Source: Candidatus Zhuqueibacterota bacterium (GTDB lineage: Bacteria > Zhuqueibacterota > Zhuqueibacteria > Thermofontimicrobiales > Sulfurfontimicrobiaceae). Taken from it: a DNA stretch of 51,052 nt. Under the pieces are notes generated by a model. That model was given only the letters and a program-made list of their open reading frames with translations, made no database searches and was not told the DNA's origin. This document shows, one piece after another, positions 19,201 to 27,016 of the stretch (positions are counted from its first letter, which is position 1; each line of letters begins with the position of its first letter). The stretch covers positions 1 through 51,052 of the forward strand of contig JAFGMA010000029.1 in assembly GCA_016927835.1 (NCBI GenBank). The letters are read 5' to 3'. The translations under genes and the position numbers were made by a program.

Positions 19201-19510
19201 GTTCCGGACGCGCATCGATCAAAATCAGCTTGCGTCTCCGCTCGATGTGTTTCCGAAGCAATTGATCGGGTATGTCACCGTTACGATGCGGAATCACTAG
19301 CAACGTCCGATCATCGACATCACCCCCCCTGATTTGAGCTGCCTGGTGAATGCTGAAATTTTCAGATAAATGAGCCGCGAGAAACGGATCGAAGAACCAG
19401 GTGTAGGGATACAAGCTGATATGTCCAGAATTTATAATGAAAGAATTGCCCCAGTTTTCATTATCGGTATCACAGGGGAAACGATCGTTATGCAAAATCA
19501 AAATCTTCAT
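16253..19510 (-). CDS. Divergent GH38-like protein without the usual zinc motif
   Basis: The product (1085 aa) has no signal peptide. Its middle and C-terminal parts follow GH38 order: GRMEIVDGSYGQQYPELCS then ESNLRQYIYG corresponds to the GH38 block GRIEP...GGEALVRQ, QEFGFTPQHPGILQGAGF to PDVFGYSAALPQIL, and the C-terminal end EEVNHLG...NPWEIKTLRV closely resembles the end of the neighbouring GH38 enzyme. But the nucleophile Asp aligns with Gln (Gln-Glu-Phe-Gly near residue 426), and the zinc motif His-x-His-x-Asp is replaced by DGIHGGITYKDYGF. The first about 300 residues are unlike GH38. Start: ATG at 19510 with AGGA 7 nt upstream, preferred to the GTG at 19516. It may have a changed mechanism or no hydrolase activity. 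Confidence 0.7.
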   Translation of the reverse strand: MKILILHNDRFPCDTDNENWGNSFIINSGHISLYPYTWFFDPFLAAHLSENFSIHQAAQIRGGDVDDRTLLVIPHRNGDIPDQLLRKHIERRRKLILIDARPEQLRFHLELSAIESEDRFLSNCETWTIGENAERWQYPQGISFETLKHIPAAAKCYSKIGEWQDMVHFKNIVWTATDAVHAFELYRQDYSEIGADGFVGQFLRAFIGAVRSLLGEPLSADETQFMQRSFEIRRDFQSLGFCHRTLHQAYHLEGESPADDPIPRMVHAAAQRFIQNQDENEARSELKELFQYVKKQLDALFPFKRYFIDGIHGGITYKDYGFAEYDYPEKSNKYIQMYLDYAERFDYRFNLQIGMSTHEEVARRNPEFYRKLKSHWDQGRMEIVDGSYGQQYPELCSIESNLRQYIYGQLVSRALFGRTVRHHVRQEFGFTPQHPGILQGAGFETVLHRTQNWGATPKENVPLISWKGLDGAAIPAVTSTAADDEHHPVDFFLHLANFFHQTKKHGVSTGIYSNFLDLFWCPPFREDVIRAATYGGVLGEFVTMNQLPERIGTPSESRSYKLTDYQYTIFSQYGWGGSFYSSLNLCARTENLLRILESHLAGTNADAQMKATCRKQIDADWKILCAFQNHDSFCVPQTTVGGHSREYRGVQGPGRRYTEVEIGAKLVTEAYQNLLHHYLDFMRTLYGESSNPGVQSSRMLVFNPLPWRIQQSGSCKMIHIKDLPDHLSEQNLEIALHDLPPMAATVKRIETPRWERGHEIYIENDCWRVEIDSDAGRISRIANKATGRDILSRGGMQFRYTNANQILLSADFYESEGATKVELKGQLRLPDDLPVAYFHVKVVLAKNSRRIDFETRLSPGDAFFEHLERFDAPFSKMYHKPDDQWTASIQGAACLAESWNSVKKIYLNVLENPGQEKFQSVDAAVVLGSDGCLIFHNQGNQHYIWRNSELSNVFLHSREEQRIFRNAIEYVDSEALIFRRIAEFQFQPLLIPVAETFTFDKTSSSFAIDAENVIATSVIALPGADFLVRVAETTGTATDCVLRFEESIQDIEEVNHLGEPAPNSRVTNGAIRLNPWEIKTLRVRK

Positions 19511-19842
19511 GCGCACATCCTTTTTTTCCAGGGTAATGAACTGAATGGTTGCATCCGGATTCGATGACCTGCGGTTTCAAAAAAGCCGCCACTACACTAA
19601 TAAATAATTATGATTTTTGCAAGTGAATTTTATCCCGAAAGCTGAAGCGGAAAAGCCAATAATGCAAATAGCTCAATAATTTTCAAAGGAGTTCCAATGA
19701 AATACACCGAACACGCGAAAGTGACTTTTTGTGCGTTTCGTGGGCTCAGAATAAAATTTTTTGTTGAGGTAAGCAAAGGAGAGGCAGGAAAACTGCGTTT
19801 GATTGTTTTCTTCGATGCATGGCGTACGCAAATATTCTCATT
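19511..19842. other. Intergenic region with a partial repeat
   Basis: No gene is supported. CACGCGAAAGTGAC and TTTTTGTGCGTTTCGTGGG (19711-19743) resemble the arms of the inverted repeat at 7239-7298. An AAAGGAG followed by ATG at 19697 opens a 75-codon frame that runs into mrpG and looks random. Confidence 0.4.
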
Positions 19843-20214
19843 CTACAACTCATTTTCCGACAAGGATGGCAGGTGCTTGCCTTCCAATTCATCCACTCGT
19901 GTACGGTCATACATTTTGATTTGAATCATATATCCTGTTCGCGCCAGCATGTGCGCCCCTGCCGGAGCACTCACAAACGTAAAAAAGATCACTAGTATCT
20001 CTTGAATCACAAAATGCTGTTTTTCCACGCCAGGTGCTAAGCTGAAAAATATCATCGATGCCAGCAGCATATTGATCAATCCCAATGTGCTGGCTTTTGT
20101 GGTGGCATGCATACGGCAATAAGCGTCTGGCAGCCGAAAAAGCCCAAAGGACGCGCTGAAAATGAAAGCGATACCAATGATGATGAAAACCGATGTGATG
20201 ATTTCAACGAGCAT
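19843..20214 (-). CDS. mrpG: Na+/H+ antiporter subunit MrpG
   Basis: This 123-residue subunit is the last gene of the Mrp operon. It has three hydrophobic helices (about residues 5-25, 43-60 and 66-88). FGLFRLPDAYCRMHATTKASTLG is the diagnostic MrpG/MnhG region, followed by VFFTF-like and SAPAGAHMLARTGY segments. MrpG is an accessory membrane subunit required for assembly and activity of the multisubunit cation/proton antiporter. The ATG lies 11 bases inside the end of mrpF, with GGGGGAG upstream, so the two are translationally coupled. The C-terminal 25 residues are hydrophilic. Confidence 0.93.
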   Translation of the reverse strand: MLVEIITSVFIIIGIAFIFSASFGLFRLPDAYCRMHATTKASTLGLINMLLASMIFFSLAPGVEKQHFVIQEILVIFFTFVSAPAGAHMLARTGYMIQIKMYDRTRVDELEGKHLPSLSENEL

Positions 20215-20500
20215 TTTTTCTCCCCCTTTTTTTATCTATAATTCTGCCGGTTGCGAGATATTTTGCAAAGGCGATGGTGCCGATAAAACTGAGAATCGCA
20301 ATGACCATCATCGCATCGATAAAATGGCGCGTGGCATATTTGATTGAAAATATGATAATAAAGGCTACCACATTCGAACTCATATTATCCAACGCCACTG
20401 CCCGATCGATATTTGTCGGACCGGCTATCACGCGATACAGGCTGATAGCAAAGCTGAAACTGATCATAATCAATGCAAAATTGGTTACCCATTCAAGCAT
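20204..20500 (-). CDS. mrpF: Na+/H+ antiporter subunit MrpF
   Basis: The 98-residue product matches MrpF/MnhF: three membrane helices, with the conserved segment YRVIAGPTNIDRAVALDNMSS after helix 1 and FIDAMMVIAILSFIGTIAFAKYL at helix 3. An in-frame ATG exists 10 codons earlier at 20530, but the family starts as MLEWVTN; that start at 20500 overlaps the end of mrpE by 8 bases, in keeping with the tight coupling of the operon. MrpF is part of the antiporter core and has been linked to bile-salt and sodium tolerance in other bacteria. Confidence 0.92.
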   Translation of the reverse strand: MLEWVTNFALIMISFSFAISLYRVIAGPTNIDRAVALDNMSSNVVAFIIIFSIKYATRHFIDAMMVIAILSFIGTIAFAKYLATGRIIDKKRGRKNAR

Positions 20501-20999
20501 GAACGCTCTCCTTTTTGCTTGTTTGCCCACTGATTGCCAGAATCGGATTCTCCAGGTTGTTTTGAATATCCTGCTTGCTTTGCTCGATTTCGTCGATATG
20601 CAGGCAATGGATATACAGATGTTTCTTATCAGGACTGATATCGATGCTTAGGGTTCCCGGCGTAAGCGTGATCATATTCGCCAGCAGAACGATTTGAAAA
20701 TCGGTTTTGACGCGCAGCGGATAATCGATAATTCCCGGTTCAAGATCGAGTTTCGGGCGATAAATGAGTTTCAGCACTGCGATATTGGCTTTTAAAACCT
20801 CGACCAAAAATTTTAAAATGAGTTTCACAACCAGTAACAGGCGAACCATGAAGTGCTGTTCGAAATACGATCGCCTCAATAAAAAGATGATAATTAAAGC
20901 GAGGATGAATCCAAGCGAAAACGTGTTGATATCGAACGAATTGTGGAAAAGGCACCAAACGATTGCCAATATTCCGCTGAGGACAACTTGTTTCAACAA
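20493..20999 (-). CDS. mrpE: Na+/H+ antiporter subunit MrpE
   Basis: The 168-residue product has two N-terminal membrane helices (about residues 5-40) and a longer third hydrophobic region, then a soluble cytoplasmic domain. The motifs LKLIYRPKLDLEPGIIDYPL and NMITLTPGTLSIDISPDKKHLYIHCL are the MrpE signature. It lies 68 bases after mrpD, the only sizeable gap in the operon, and overlaps mrpF at its 3' end. MrpE is needed for full antiport activity and stabilises the complex. Confidence 0.93.
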   Translation of the reverse strand: MLKQVVLSGILAIVWCLFHNSFDINTFSLGFILALIIIFLLRRSYFEQHFMVRLLLVVKLILKFLVEVLKANIAVLKLIYRPKLDLEPGIIDYPLRVKTDFQIVLLANMITLTPGTLSIDISPDKKHLYIHCLHIDEIEQSKQDIQNNLENPILAISGQTSKKESVHA

Positions 21000-21067
21000 A
21001 ATTCAATCTCCAGATGATAAGTGGAATGAATGACGCACTCACTTTTAAAAATCTCCATTTGCCAATT

Positions 21068-22624
21068 TCATCGCGGCATCTGGTGCTGCAACACAGCTTT
21101 GATATAATAGTTTGTCGGATCTTTCAACTGCTTCGCGGTGGTGATCGCAATGCTATAAAACGTCTCGGCGAATATACCCATGCAAATCGCCAAAATTACC
21201 AGAATGAGTACCGACGGGATCAGCGCCTTGTAGCTTTTATCATTTGTTCTAATGGCTGTTTTGCTCTCCCCCCAGAATCCGAAGATCCAGATTTTGATCA
21301 TGCTGAACAGCGTCAGCAAACTCGTAATCAAACCGACGATGATAAATACCATCAGATAGCGATTTGCGCCGCTCGAAAACTCATCGAAACCGGCTTTGAG
21401 GATCACATATTTGCTAAAAAATCCGGACAGGGGTGGAACTCCGGCGAGGGCAAGCGCGGCGATCATGAAAAGAATCGAGACTGCCGGTACAGCATTCGCC
21501 AATCCGCCGGTCTTTTTCAAATCATTGGTTCCGGTAAGTTTTTCATGAATTCCTCCGATCAGGAAAAGCGCGGTCTTCACGAAAATGTTATGGATAATAT
21601 GCAGGATCGTACCGGCAATCGCACTGACCGTTGCCATCCCGATACCCCAGATCATATACCCCACCTGCGAGATAATGTGATGCGATAAAATTTTCTTGAA
21701 ATTATACTGCACAATCGCTCCGAATACCCCGAGCAGCATGGTGAAACCGCCGATTACAACCAGAATAATATTCAAATAATTGAAACCCGTGATATTTTCC
21801 ACCCGATAAAATATCAGGCTATTCGTCCGGAGCAGGCAATAAACACCGACCTTGGTGAGCAGCCCGCCGAATACTGCCGAAACCGATGCCGGCGGCGCAA
21901 CATACGAGCCGGGCAACCAGTAGTAGAGTGGAAAAATACCGCCCTTTGTACCGAATACGGTGAGAAAAATCATGGAGACGATGAGCAGAAGCCCGCTGTT
22001 GAAGCCTTTGAGTGTGTTGAGCTGCTCTATTTTATTGGCAATATCCGCCATATTGAGCGTACCGACGATGCCGTAAAGGATTCCCACACCGGCAACAAAA
22101 AACGCGGAAGCCACCAGATTCAGTACCATGTACTTTATGGATTCTTCGAGCTGCGAGCGTTCGCTTCCGAGCGTGATTAATGCATAAGACGCCATGAGCA
22201 TGACTTCGAAAAAAACATACAGGTTAAAAATATCGCCGGTGAGAAAGGCGCCATTGACGCCGGCGATCAGGAAGTTGAAAAATGCGAAATAATAATTTTC
22301 CTGCCGCTTGCGATCGATATTCGAAATCGAATAGATGCTCACGACGAACCCGATGATCGATGCGCTTACCACCATGCTCATGCTTAACAAATCGGCGACA
22401 AATACGATTCCGAACGGCGGGCTCCAATTGCCCAGGTTCAATACCAATATTTGCGAACCGGCGTAGACTTTATAAAACAAGCCGGCGGCAATTCCCAGCG
22501 TGCCAATCATTGAGATGATAGCGAAGCTTTGCTGTAACCGAATATGTTTTCGAAAAATAAGGCATACGATGCCGAAAAACAAAGGCACGAGTACCGGAAA
22601 TGCAACCTCTGGGAAATGACTCAT
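21068..22624 (-). CDS. mrpD: Na+/H+ antiporter subunit MrpD
   Basis: MrpD (518 aa) is the smaller of the two proton-pumping antiporter-like subunits, homologous to NuoM/N of complex I, with about 14 membrane helices. IFNLYVFFEVMLMASYALI carries the conserved Glu140 of helix 5, and GTKGGIFPLYYWLPGSYVAP the conserved Lys of helix 7; both are needed for proton translocation in characterised Mrp complexes. Helix 8 region SAVFGGLLTKVGVY and the loop GVPPLSGFFSKYVIL are also conserved. It overlaps mrpC by 4 bases (ATGA). Confidence 0.95.
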   Translation of the reverse strand: MSHFPEVAFPVLVPLFFGIVCLIFRKHIRLQQSFAIISMIGTLGIAAGLFYKVYAGSQILVLNLGNWSPPFGIVFVADLLSMSMVVSASIIGFVVSIYSISNIDRKRQENYYFAFFNFLIAGVNGAFLTGDIFNLYVFFEVMLMASYALITLGSERSQLEESIKYMVLNLVASAFFVAGVGILYGIVGTLNMADIANKIEQLNTLKGFNSGLLLIVSMIFLTVFGTKGGIFPLYYWLPGSYVAPPASVSAVFGGLLTKVGVYCLLRTNSLIFYRVENITGFNYLNIILVVIGGFTMLLGVFGAIVQYNFKKILSHHIISQVGYMIWGIGMATVSAIAGTILHIIHNIFVKTALFLIGGIHEKLTGTNDLKKTGGLANAVPAVSILFMIAALALAGVPPLSGFFSKYVILKAGFDEFSSGANRYLMVFIIVGLITSLLTLFSMIKIWIFGFWGESKTAIRTNDKSYKALIPSVLILVILAICMGIFAETFYSIAITTAKQLKDPTNYYIKAVLQHQMPR

Positions 22625-22959
22625 CCTTTCTCTCCGCGTAATTCATCCAGATCGTCGGTCTGTAAATTCTGAAAGATTTTATATGCCAGCACCAAAATGA
22701 AAGCGGTGCAAGCGAAGCCTATCACAATAGCCGTTAGAATCAAAGCTTGTGGTATGGGATCGACATAATTCATTTTGGAAATCCCATCGCCGATAATCGG
22801 ATCGATGCCCTGATGCAATCCCGATTCCATGAGCAGAATATTTGCCGCATGTGAATACAGCGCCAGCCCGATGATAATCCTCAGCAAGGTTCGCTTCAGC
22901 ATCAGGTAAGTCCCGCAGCCGAATAGCACACCAACAATGACCGCTGATAATATCTCCAC
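22621..22959 (-). CDS. mrpC: Na+/H+ antiporter subunit MrpC
   Basis: The 112-residue product is the NuoK-like subunit with three membrane helices. The conserved pattern is FGCGTYLMLKRTLLRIIIGL followed by YSHAANILLMESG and DPIPQALILTAIVIGFACTA. In Mrp complexes this subunit lines the proton path between MrpA and MrpD. It overlaps mrpB by one base and mrpD by four. Confidence 0.94.
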   Translation of the reverse strand: MEILSAVIVGVLFGCGTYLMLKRTLLRIIIGLALYSHAANILLMESGLHQGIDPIIGDGISKMNYVDPIPQALILTAIVIGFACTAFILVLAYKIFQNLQTDDLDELRGEKG

Positions 22960-23381
22960 TACTCATCTCCTGCAATATTTTCGATAATCGTGATTGTCAC
23001 AAAAACCACAACAAGGTAAACGCCCAGGTCAAATGCGGCTGCCGAAACCAGGTGCATGTCACCCAACACGGGCAAATGATGCAAATGAGTTTGATAACTC
23101 GTTAAAAACGGAACACGTTCGATGAAAACCGGCAGTATGCCCGTTAGAAATGATACCATGATACCAACCCCGAAATACCCGGCGTGTCGCATATTGAAAA
23201 CCTTGCGAACGTACATCAGGTCTTCGGAGAGAAATTCCAACACAATTGCCGAGGCAGTCATCAATCCGGCAATGAAGCCCCCACCCGGTGTATTATGCCC
23301 CTTCACCAGCAGGAAAAGCGAAAATAGCAGCATGATATGAATGGTAATCCGAACAACTTCCCGCAGAATCAATGATTTCAT
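22959..23381 (-). CDS. mrpB: Na+/H+ antiporter subunit MrpB
   Basis: MrpB (140 aa) has four membrane helices. KGHNTPGGGFIAGLMTASAIVLEFL is the family signature, and FDLGVYLVVVFVTITIIENIA is typical of the C-terminus. It is a separate subunit here rather than fused to MrpA, as in Group 1 Mrp operons. The start codon overlaps the mrpA stop (ATGA). Confidence 0.94.
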   Translation of the reverse strand: MKSLILREVVRITIHIMLLFSLFLLVKGHNTPGGGFIAGLMTASAIVLEFLSEDLMYVRKVFNMRHAGYFGVGIMVSFLTGILPVFIERVPFLTSYQTHLHHLPVLGDMHLVSAAAFDLGVYLVVVFVTITIIENIAGDE

Positions 23382-25750
23382 GAAAAGGCTTTCTCCTGAT
23401 TTTTCTTTTTAAATTTCACCATCGCATAGATTGCAGCGGCTGAAATGCATAACACGGTAATTTCGAACATGGTATCGAAACCGCGGAAATCGACGATAAT
23501 CACATTTACGATATTTTTGCCGCCGGCAAGCGTATAAGCATTGTCCATATAATATTTATTGATACTGCCGAACATGCGGTTGGCATTTGACAACAACATC
23601 ACCAGTGTGATCGAGCCGCCCACTACCACGGATACCAGAATGTTCCTGAGTTTTACAAATGTGGTTTCGAGTTCTTTTTTAAGAGGCGGCAGGAAGCGGA
23701 AAACCAACAAAAAAAGAACCGTCGATATGGCTTCGATCATAAGCTGCGTCAACGCCAAATCGGGTGCGCGGAAAATAACATAAAGTAACGAAACCATCCA
23801 CCCCACAAAACTAAGCGTAATAATTGCTAAAACGCGTTTGGTCATCCCGAGCAATAAAAAAGTAGCGATGATCAGCAAGATTGCCACGCCCCACTCATAC
23901 AGCGAAATCGGGCGGGCGTTGAAGTCCGAAAGCATCTTGTAGCCTTCTTCCCGGAAAAAAACGCCTATAATCATCACCGCCATAAAGAGCACAGTGAACA
24001 TCACATAAAATTTGAGATAGCCGTTCTGGATGATGCCGGTGGTAAATTTCGCCAGCTTATCCTGGTATTCGATCCATTTATCATACAAAATATTAATAAA
24101 GTTATCCGGGAGCTTGTTTTGAAAGCTTCGGACTTTTTCGCAAGATAAACAAATGAGTACACCGAGTGCAATTTTTATAGCACTCATAAGCACAGGCACT
24201 TTAAAGCCATGCCAGAGATGGATTTCAAAAAATTCAGTGGAACTGCCATTCAGCAAATACCGTATCGCTGGTTTTACCATGGATTCCTGAGCTAGTGCGG
24301 GTGCAAGCCCCACGACGACGCATATCGCAGCAAGAATCATTGGGGGCAGTAACATGCCAAACGGCGCTTCATGGAAATGCTTCGGTGTGCTGGTTGTTTC
24401 TGCTCCCCAGAAAACTTTTCGGTAAATAAATATGCTATAGACAAAAGTCAATGTACTGGCTACCAGCGCGATGAGTGGAATCAGCCAGGTATTTTCTAAA
24501 AAATGCTGATTCAGCGACGCTTCGAAGAACATTTCTTTGCTAATAAAACCGTTAAAAGGCGGCACTCCAGCCATAGCGAGGGAAGAAATACCTGCGATCA
24601 CAGCTAGTATTGGCATTCTTTTGCGCAAACCTGAGAGAAGTCGAAAATCACGGGTTCCTGTCTCGTGGTCGATGATGCCCACTACTAAAAATAGGCACGC
24701 TTTAAAAGCTGCATGATTCATGATGTGAAAAATAGCCACGCCGACACTATAGCCCGTTGATAATCCGAAAAGTGCCATGCTCATTCCCAGGTTGGCAATC
24801 GTAGAGTAAGCGAGCAATGCTTTCAGATCGTTCTGTTTCAATGCCAGGTAACCACCCATCATCATTGTGAGCAAACCACCGCCAGTGAGCATATAAAACC
24901 ACAATCTGGTGCCCGCAAATACCGGATAAAGAAATGCCACCAGAAAAACACCCGCTTTGACCATCGTCGCCGAATGCAGAAACGCACTCACGGGTGTCGG
25001 GGCTTCCATGGCATTGGGCAACCATATATGAAACGGGAATTGAGCAGACTTGGAAAAAGCGCCCAGGAGCAGCAAAATCAGGATGTAAGAATAAGCTGGA
25101 TGGCTTTTAATCAATGCGGCTTTGCCGATCAAATATTCAATGTCGAATGATCCCATGATCGAAACCGCGCCCTGGTGCCCCACAATATCGTATAACCAGA
25201 TCAGTCCGCCCAGCATGAACAACGCACCGGCAGAGGTGATGAGCAGGGCTTTTCGCGCGCCATACACCGACGCCTCACGATGATCCCAAAATCCGATTAG
25301 CAAAAATGAACTCACGCTCGTGAATTCCCAAAAAACAAACATCAGGATCAGATTGCCCGAAGTGACCACTCCCAGCATTGAGCCCATGAAAAACAGGATT
25401 TCAGCATAAAATCGCGCCAGCTTTTCTTTGGTTGAGAGATAATAGTTGGCATAAGCCGTGATCATGGTGCCAATGCCGCTGACGATGACGCAAAATAGCA
25501 GACTCAATCCGGTGACGTAAAAGCTTAAATCGATGTCCAGGCTCGTAACCCAGGGAATGCTGAAGGCAATTTTTCCGTTTGCCCTCACTTCGGGATAGAG
25601 CCGGAAAGCAATCACCAGGCAGATGATGGCAACCAGAACTGCCCACCATCCGATTTTATTTTTCAGCACTTTGTGAATGAGTGGTGTGAAGAGTGCGGCG
25701 ATGAAGGGCAAAAAGACCAGAACAAGAACCAGGATCGATGATTCAGTCAT
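23378..25750 (-). CDS. mrpA: Na+/H+ antiporter subunit MrpA
   Basis: MrpA (790 aa) is the large antiporter-like subunit, homologous to NuoL, with about 20 membrane helices. FVFWEFTSVSSFLLIGFWDH holds conserved Glu142, AFSKSAQFPFHIWLP holds Lys234, and SAFLHSATMVKAGVFL a further conserved Lys, all needed for proton transfer in Bacillus Mrp. The C-terminal third includes the MbhD/MbhE-like part (LYVIFRAPDLALTQLMIEA). Length matches Group 1 MrpA. GAGGA is 7 nt before the ATG. A good promoter lies about 95 bases upstream. The complex exchanges Na+ for H+ and supports pH and salt tolerance. Confidence 0.96.
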   Translation of the reverse strand: MTESSILVLVLVFLPFIAALFTPLIHKVLKNKIGWWAVLVAIICLVIAFRLYPEVRANGKIAFSIPWVTSLDIDLSFYVTGLSLLFCVIVSGIGTMITAYANYYLSTKEKLARFYAEILFFMGSMLGVVTSGNLILMFVFWEFTSVSSFLLIGFWDHREASVYGARKALLITSAGALFMLGGLIWLYDIVGHQGAVSIMGSFDIEYLIGKAALIKSHPAYSYILILLLLGAFSKSAQFPFHIWLPNAMEAPTPVSAFLHSATMVKAGVFLVAFLYPVFAGTRLWFYMLTGGGLLTMMMGGYLALKQNDLKALLAYSTIANLGMSMALFGLSTGYSVGVAIFHIMNHAAFKACLFLVVGIIDHETGTRDFRLLSGLRKRMPILAVIAGISSLAMAGVPPFNGFISKEMFFEASLNQHFLENTWLIPLIALVASTLTFVYSIFIYRKVFWGAETTSTPKHFHEAPFGMLLPPMILAAICVVVGLAPALAQESMVKPAIRYLLNGSSTEFFEIHLWHGFKVPVLMSAIKIALGVLICLSCEKVRSFQNKLPDNFINILYDKWIEYQDKLAKFTTGIIQNGYLKFYVMFTVLFMAVMIIGVFFREEGYKMLSDFNARPISLYEWGVAILLIIATFLLLGMTKRVLAIITLSFVGWMVSLLYVIFRAPDLALTQLMIEAISTVLFLLVFRFLPPLKKELETTFVKLRNILVSVVVGGSITLVMLLSNANRMFGSINKYYMDNAYTLAGGKNIVNVIIVDFRGFDTMFEITVLCISAAAIYAMVKFKKKNQEKAFS

Positions 25751-25845
25751 AGAGGCATCCTCAGGCTACAGACGAGTTTGGGAGTCTTCTGTCAATGTAT
25801 AACCATAATTTTTCAATCTAGTTGAGCGGTTTAAAAGGAACGGTA

Positions 25846-25874
25846 AATATAGTAATCTTTTCAGAATAAATCAA
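25846..25874 (-). promoter_or_regulatory. Sigma-70 promoter of the mrp operon
   Basis: On the minus strand TTGATT (25874-25869) and TATATT (25851-25846) are separated by exactly 17 bases. Expected start of transcription is near 25839, giving a leader of about 90 bases before mrpA. Confidence 0.65.
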
Positions 25875-25998
25875 GCGCTTTTTATGGAGTCCTGTATTGC
25901 CTCAGCAATCCAATCAAAACGAATGAGCGAAGAATAATTAGAGCCGCAGACAAGCAGCTACTTCAGGCTTCCTCCTCAGACAATTCAACCGTTAACGC

Positions 25999-26042
25999 TG
26001 TCAATATGACGAACCTTGAAAATCAATCCTGTCACATTGACA
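25999..26042 (+). promoter_or_regulatory. Two dyads, candidate enhancer for the sigma-54 promoter
   Basis: TGTCAATATGACG (25999-26011) and TGTCACATTGACA (26030-26042) are two copies of the dyad TGTCA-N3-TGACA, the first with one mismatch. Their centres are 31 bases apart, about three helical turns, and lie about 120-155 bases upstream of the expected start of transcription. That is the usual position for binding sites of a sigma-54 activator. Identity of the activator is unknown. Confidence 0.55.
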
Positions 26043-26132
26043 GCAGCACCTGCCATCAAACATTACCTGGTCCCTTTCGTATAAATCCCTAATCTATTAT
26101 ATTTCTTAGCGTTACTTGTTTAATTTTTTATT

Positions 26133-26147
26133 TGGCACAGCCTTTGC
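26133..26147 (+). promoter_or_regulatory. Sigma-54 (-24/-12) promoter of hsp20
   Basis: TGGCAC-N5-TTGC matches the consensus exactly, with the GG and GC doublets 12 bases apart. Transcription should start near 26159, giving a leader of about 65 bases before the hsp20 ATG. RpoN-dependent promoters need an ATP-driven activator; the two dyads at 25999-26042 are candidates for its sites. Confidence 0.8.
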
Positions 26148-26224
26148 GTAATGCAAGCGTGTTTTTGAAATTGAAAAAATAAATAACAAAAATAAAATGC
26201 AATTTGTAATTGGAGGTACTAACC

Positions 26225-26656
26225 ATGTCACTGATTAAATTTAATCCGTATAGCCATTTGGTGTCTCTGCCGAATGAACTGGATAGCTTTTTCAACAAAT
26301 TTGGACTCGATTTTCAAAACACCGATAGTGTGTGGTGTCCCTCTGTGGATGTCGTCGAAAATGATAACAACTTCGAACTCAAAGCTGAATTGCCCGGAAT
26401 GAAGCGCAATGAAATCAACATCACATTCAAGGATGATGTGCTGACACTGTCCGGCGACAGAAAATATGAGGTAAAAGAATCAAATGACCATTACCACAGA
26501 ATTGAAAGACGCTATGGAAAATTCCAGAGATCGTTCAGCTTACCGAAAAATGTGAAATCGGACGCGATTAAGGCGAATTATGAGAATGGCGTTTTGACGG
26601 TTAACATTCCGAAAAGCGAAGAAGCAAAGCCCAAAGAGATCGCCATTAACGAATAA
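26225..26656 (+). CDS. Hsp20 family small heat-shock protein
   Basis: The 143-residue product is a cytoplasmic ATP-independent holdase chaperone. The alpha-crystallin domain runs from about residue 40 to 135: PSVDVVENDNNFELKAELPG at its start, ERRYGKFQRSFSLP in the middle and ANYENGVLTVNIPKSEEAKP at the end, the last being the A-x-x-x-n-G-v-L signature. GGAGGT lies 8 nt before the ATG at 26225; the frame also opens at a TTG at 26210, which I reject. A sigma-54 promoter and possible enhancer sites lie upstream and a terminator 30 bases downstream, so the gene is transcribed alone and probably stress-controlled through an RpoN activator. Confidence 0.94.
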   Translation: MSLIKFNPYSHLVSLPNELDSFFNKFGLDFQNTDSVWCPSVDVVENDNNFELKAELPGMKRNEINITFKDDVLTLSGDRKYEVKESNDHYHRIERRYGKFQRSFSLPKNVKSDAIKANYENGVLTVNIPKSEEAKPKEIAINE

Positions 26657-26685
26657 GCACTGCTGATTCATCAAATAAAAAGTCG

Positions 26686-26720
26686 AATCCCCGGTCCTCC
26701 CGGATCGGGGATTTTTTATT
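26686..26720 (+). terminator. Rho-independent terminator of hsp20
   Basis: AATCCCCG (26686-26693) pairs with CGGGGATT (26706-26713); TCC/GGA inside extends the stem after one mismatch. A T run follows at 26712-26717. It starts 30 bases after the hsp20 stop. Confidence 0.88.
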
Positions 26721-26845
26721 TTCCGGAGATACCGAAAACCCTCTGCCGTTCAGATTCGCCTGCCTCCAAACGTGCCCGTGGAAATACCTATCCGCTGCAA
26801 CTCGAGTGTGCCTGTTTGTAATGCTTCGGTTATTGGGTGGTGCAA

Positions 26846-26880
26846 CCATTCAAAGGTTTCGAACCTTTGAATGGCTTTTT
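26846..26880 (+). terminator. Second Rho-independent terminator
   Basis: CCATTCAAAGGTT (26846-26858), loop TCG, then AACCTTTGAATGG (26862-26874) form a perfect 13-bp stem followed by CTTTTT. No gene is visible in the 125 bases between this and the hsp20 terminator, so it is either a back-up terminator or the end of a small RNA. Confidence 0.8.
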
Positions 26881-27016
26881 CCCTTCGAAAGACCGGCTGA
26901 TTACCACCTGTCTGAATATTGTGCTTGCATAATTCAGAATTTTTACTAATTTAGAAGAACGAAATCAAGCAGGCTGGTATTGAATACCCATTGTTTAAAT
27001 CATCGAGTAAATTGCC

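Noticed and set aside
19697..19924. 75-codon frame with AAAGGAG before its ATG
   Set aside because: It runs antisense into mrpG, looks unlike a protein and includes repeat sequence.
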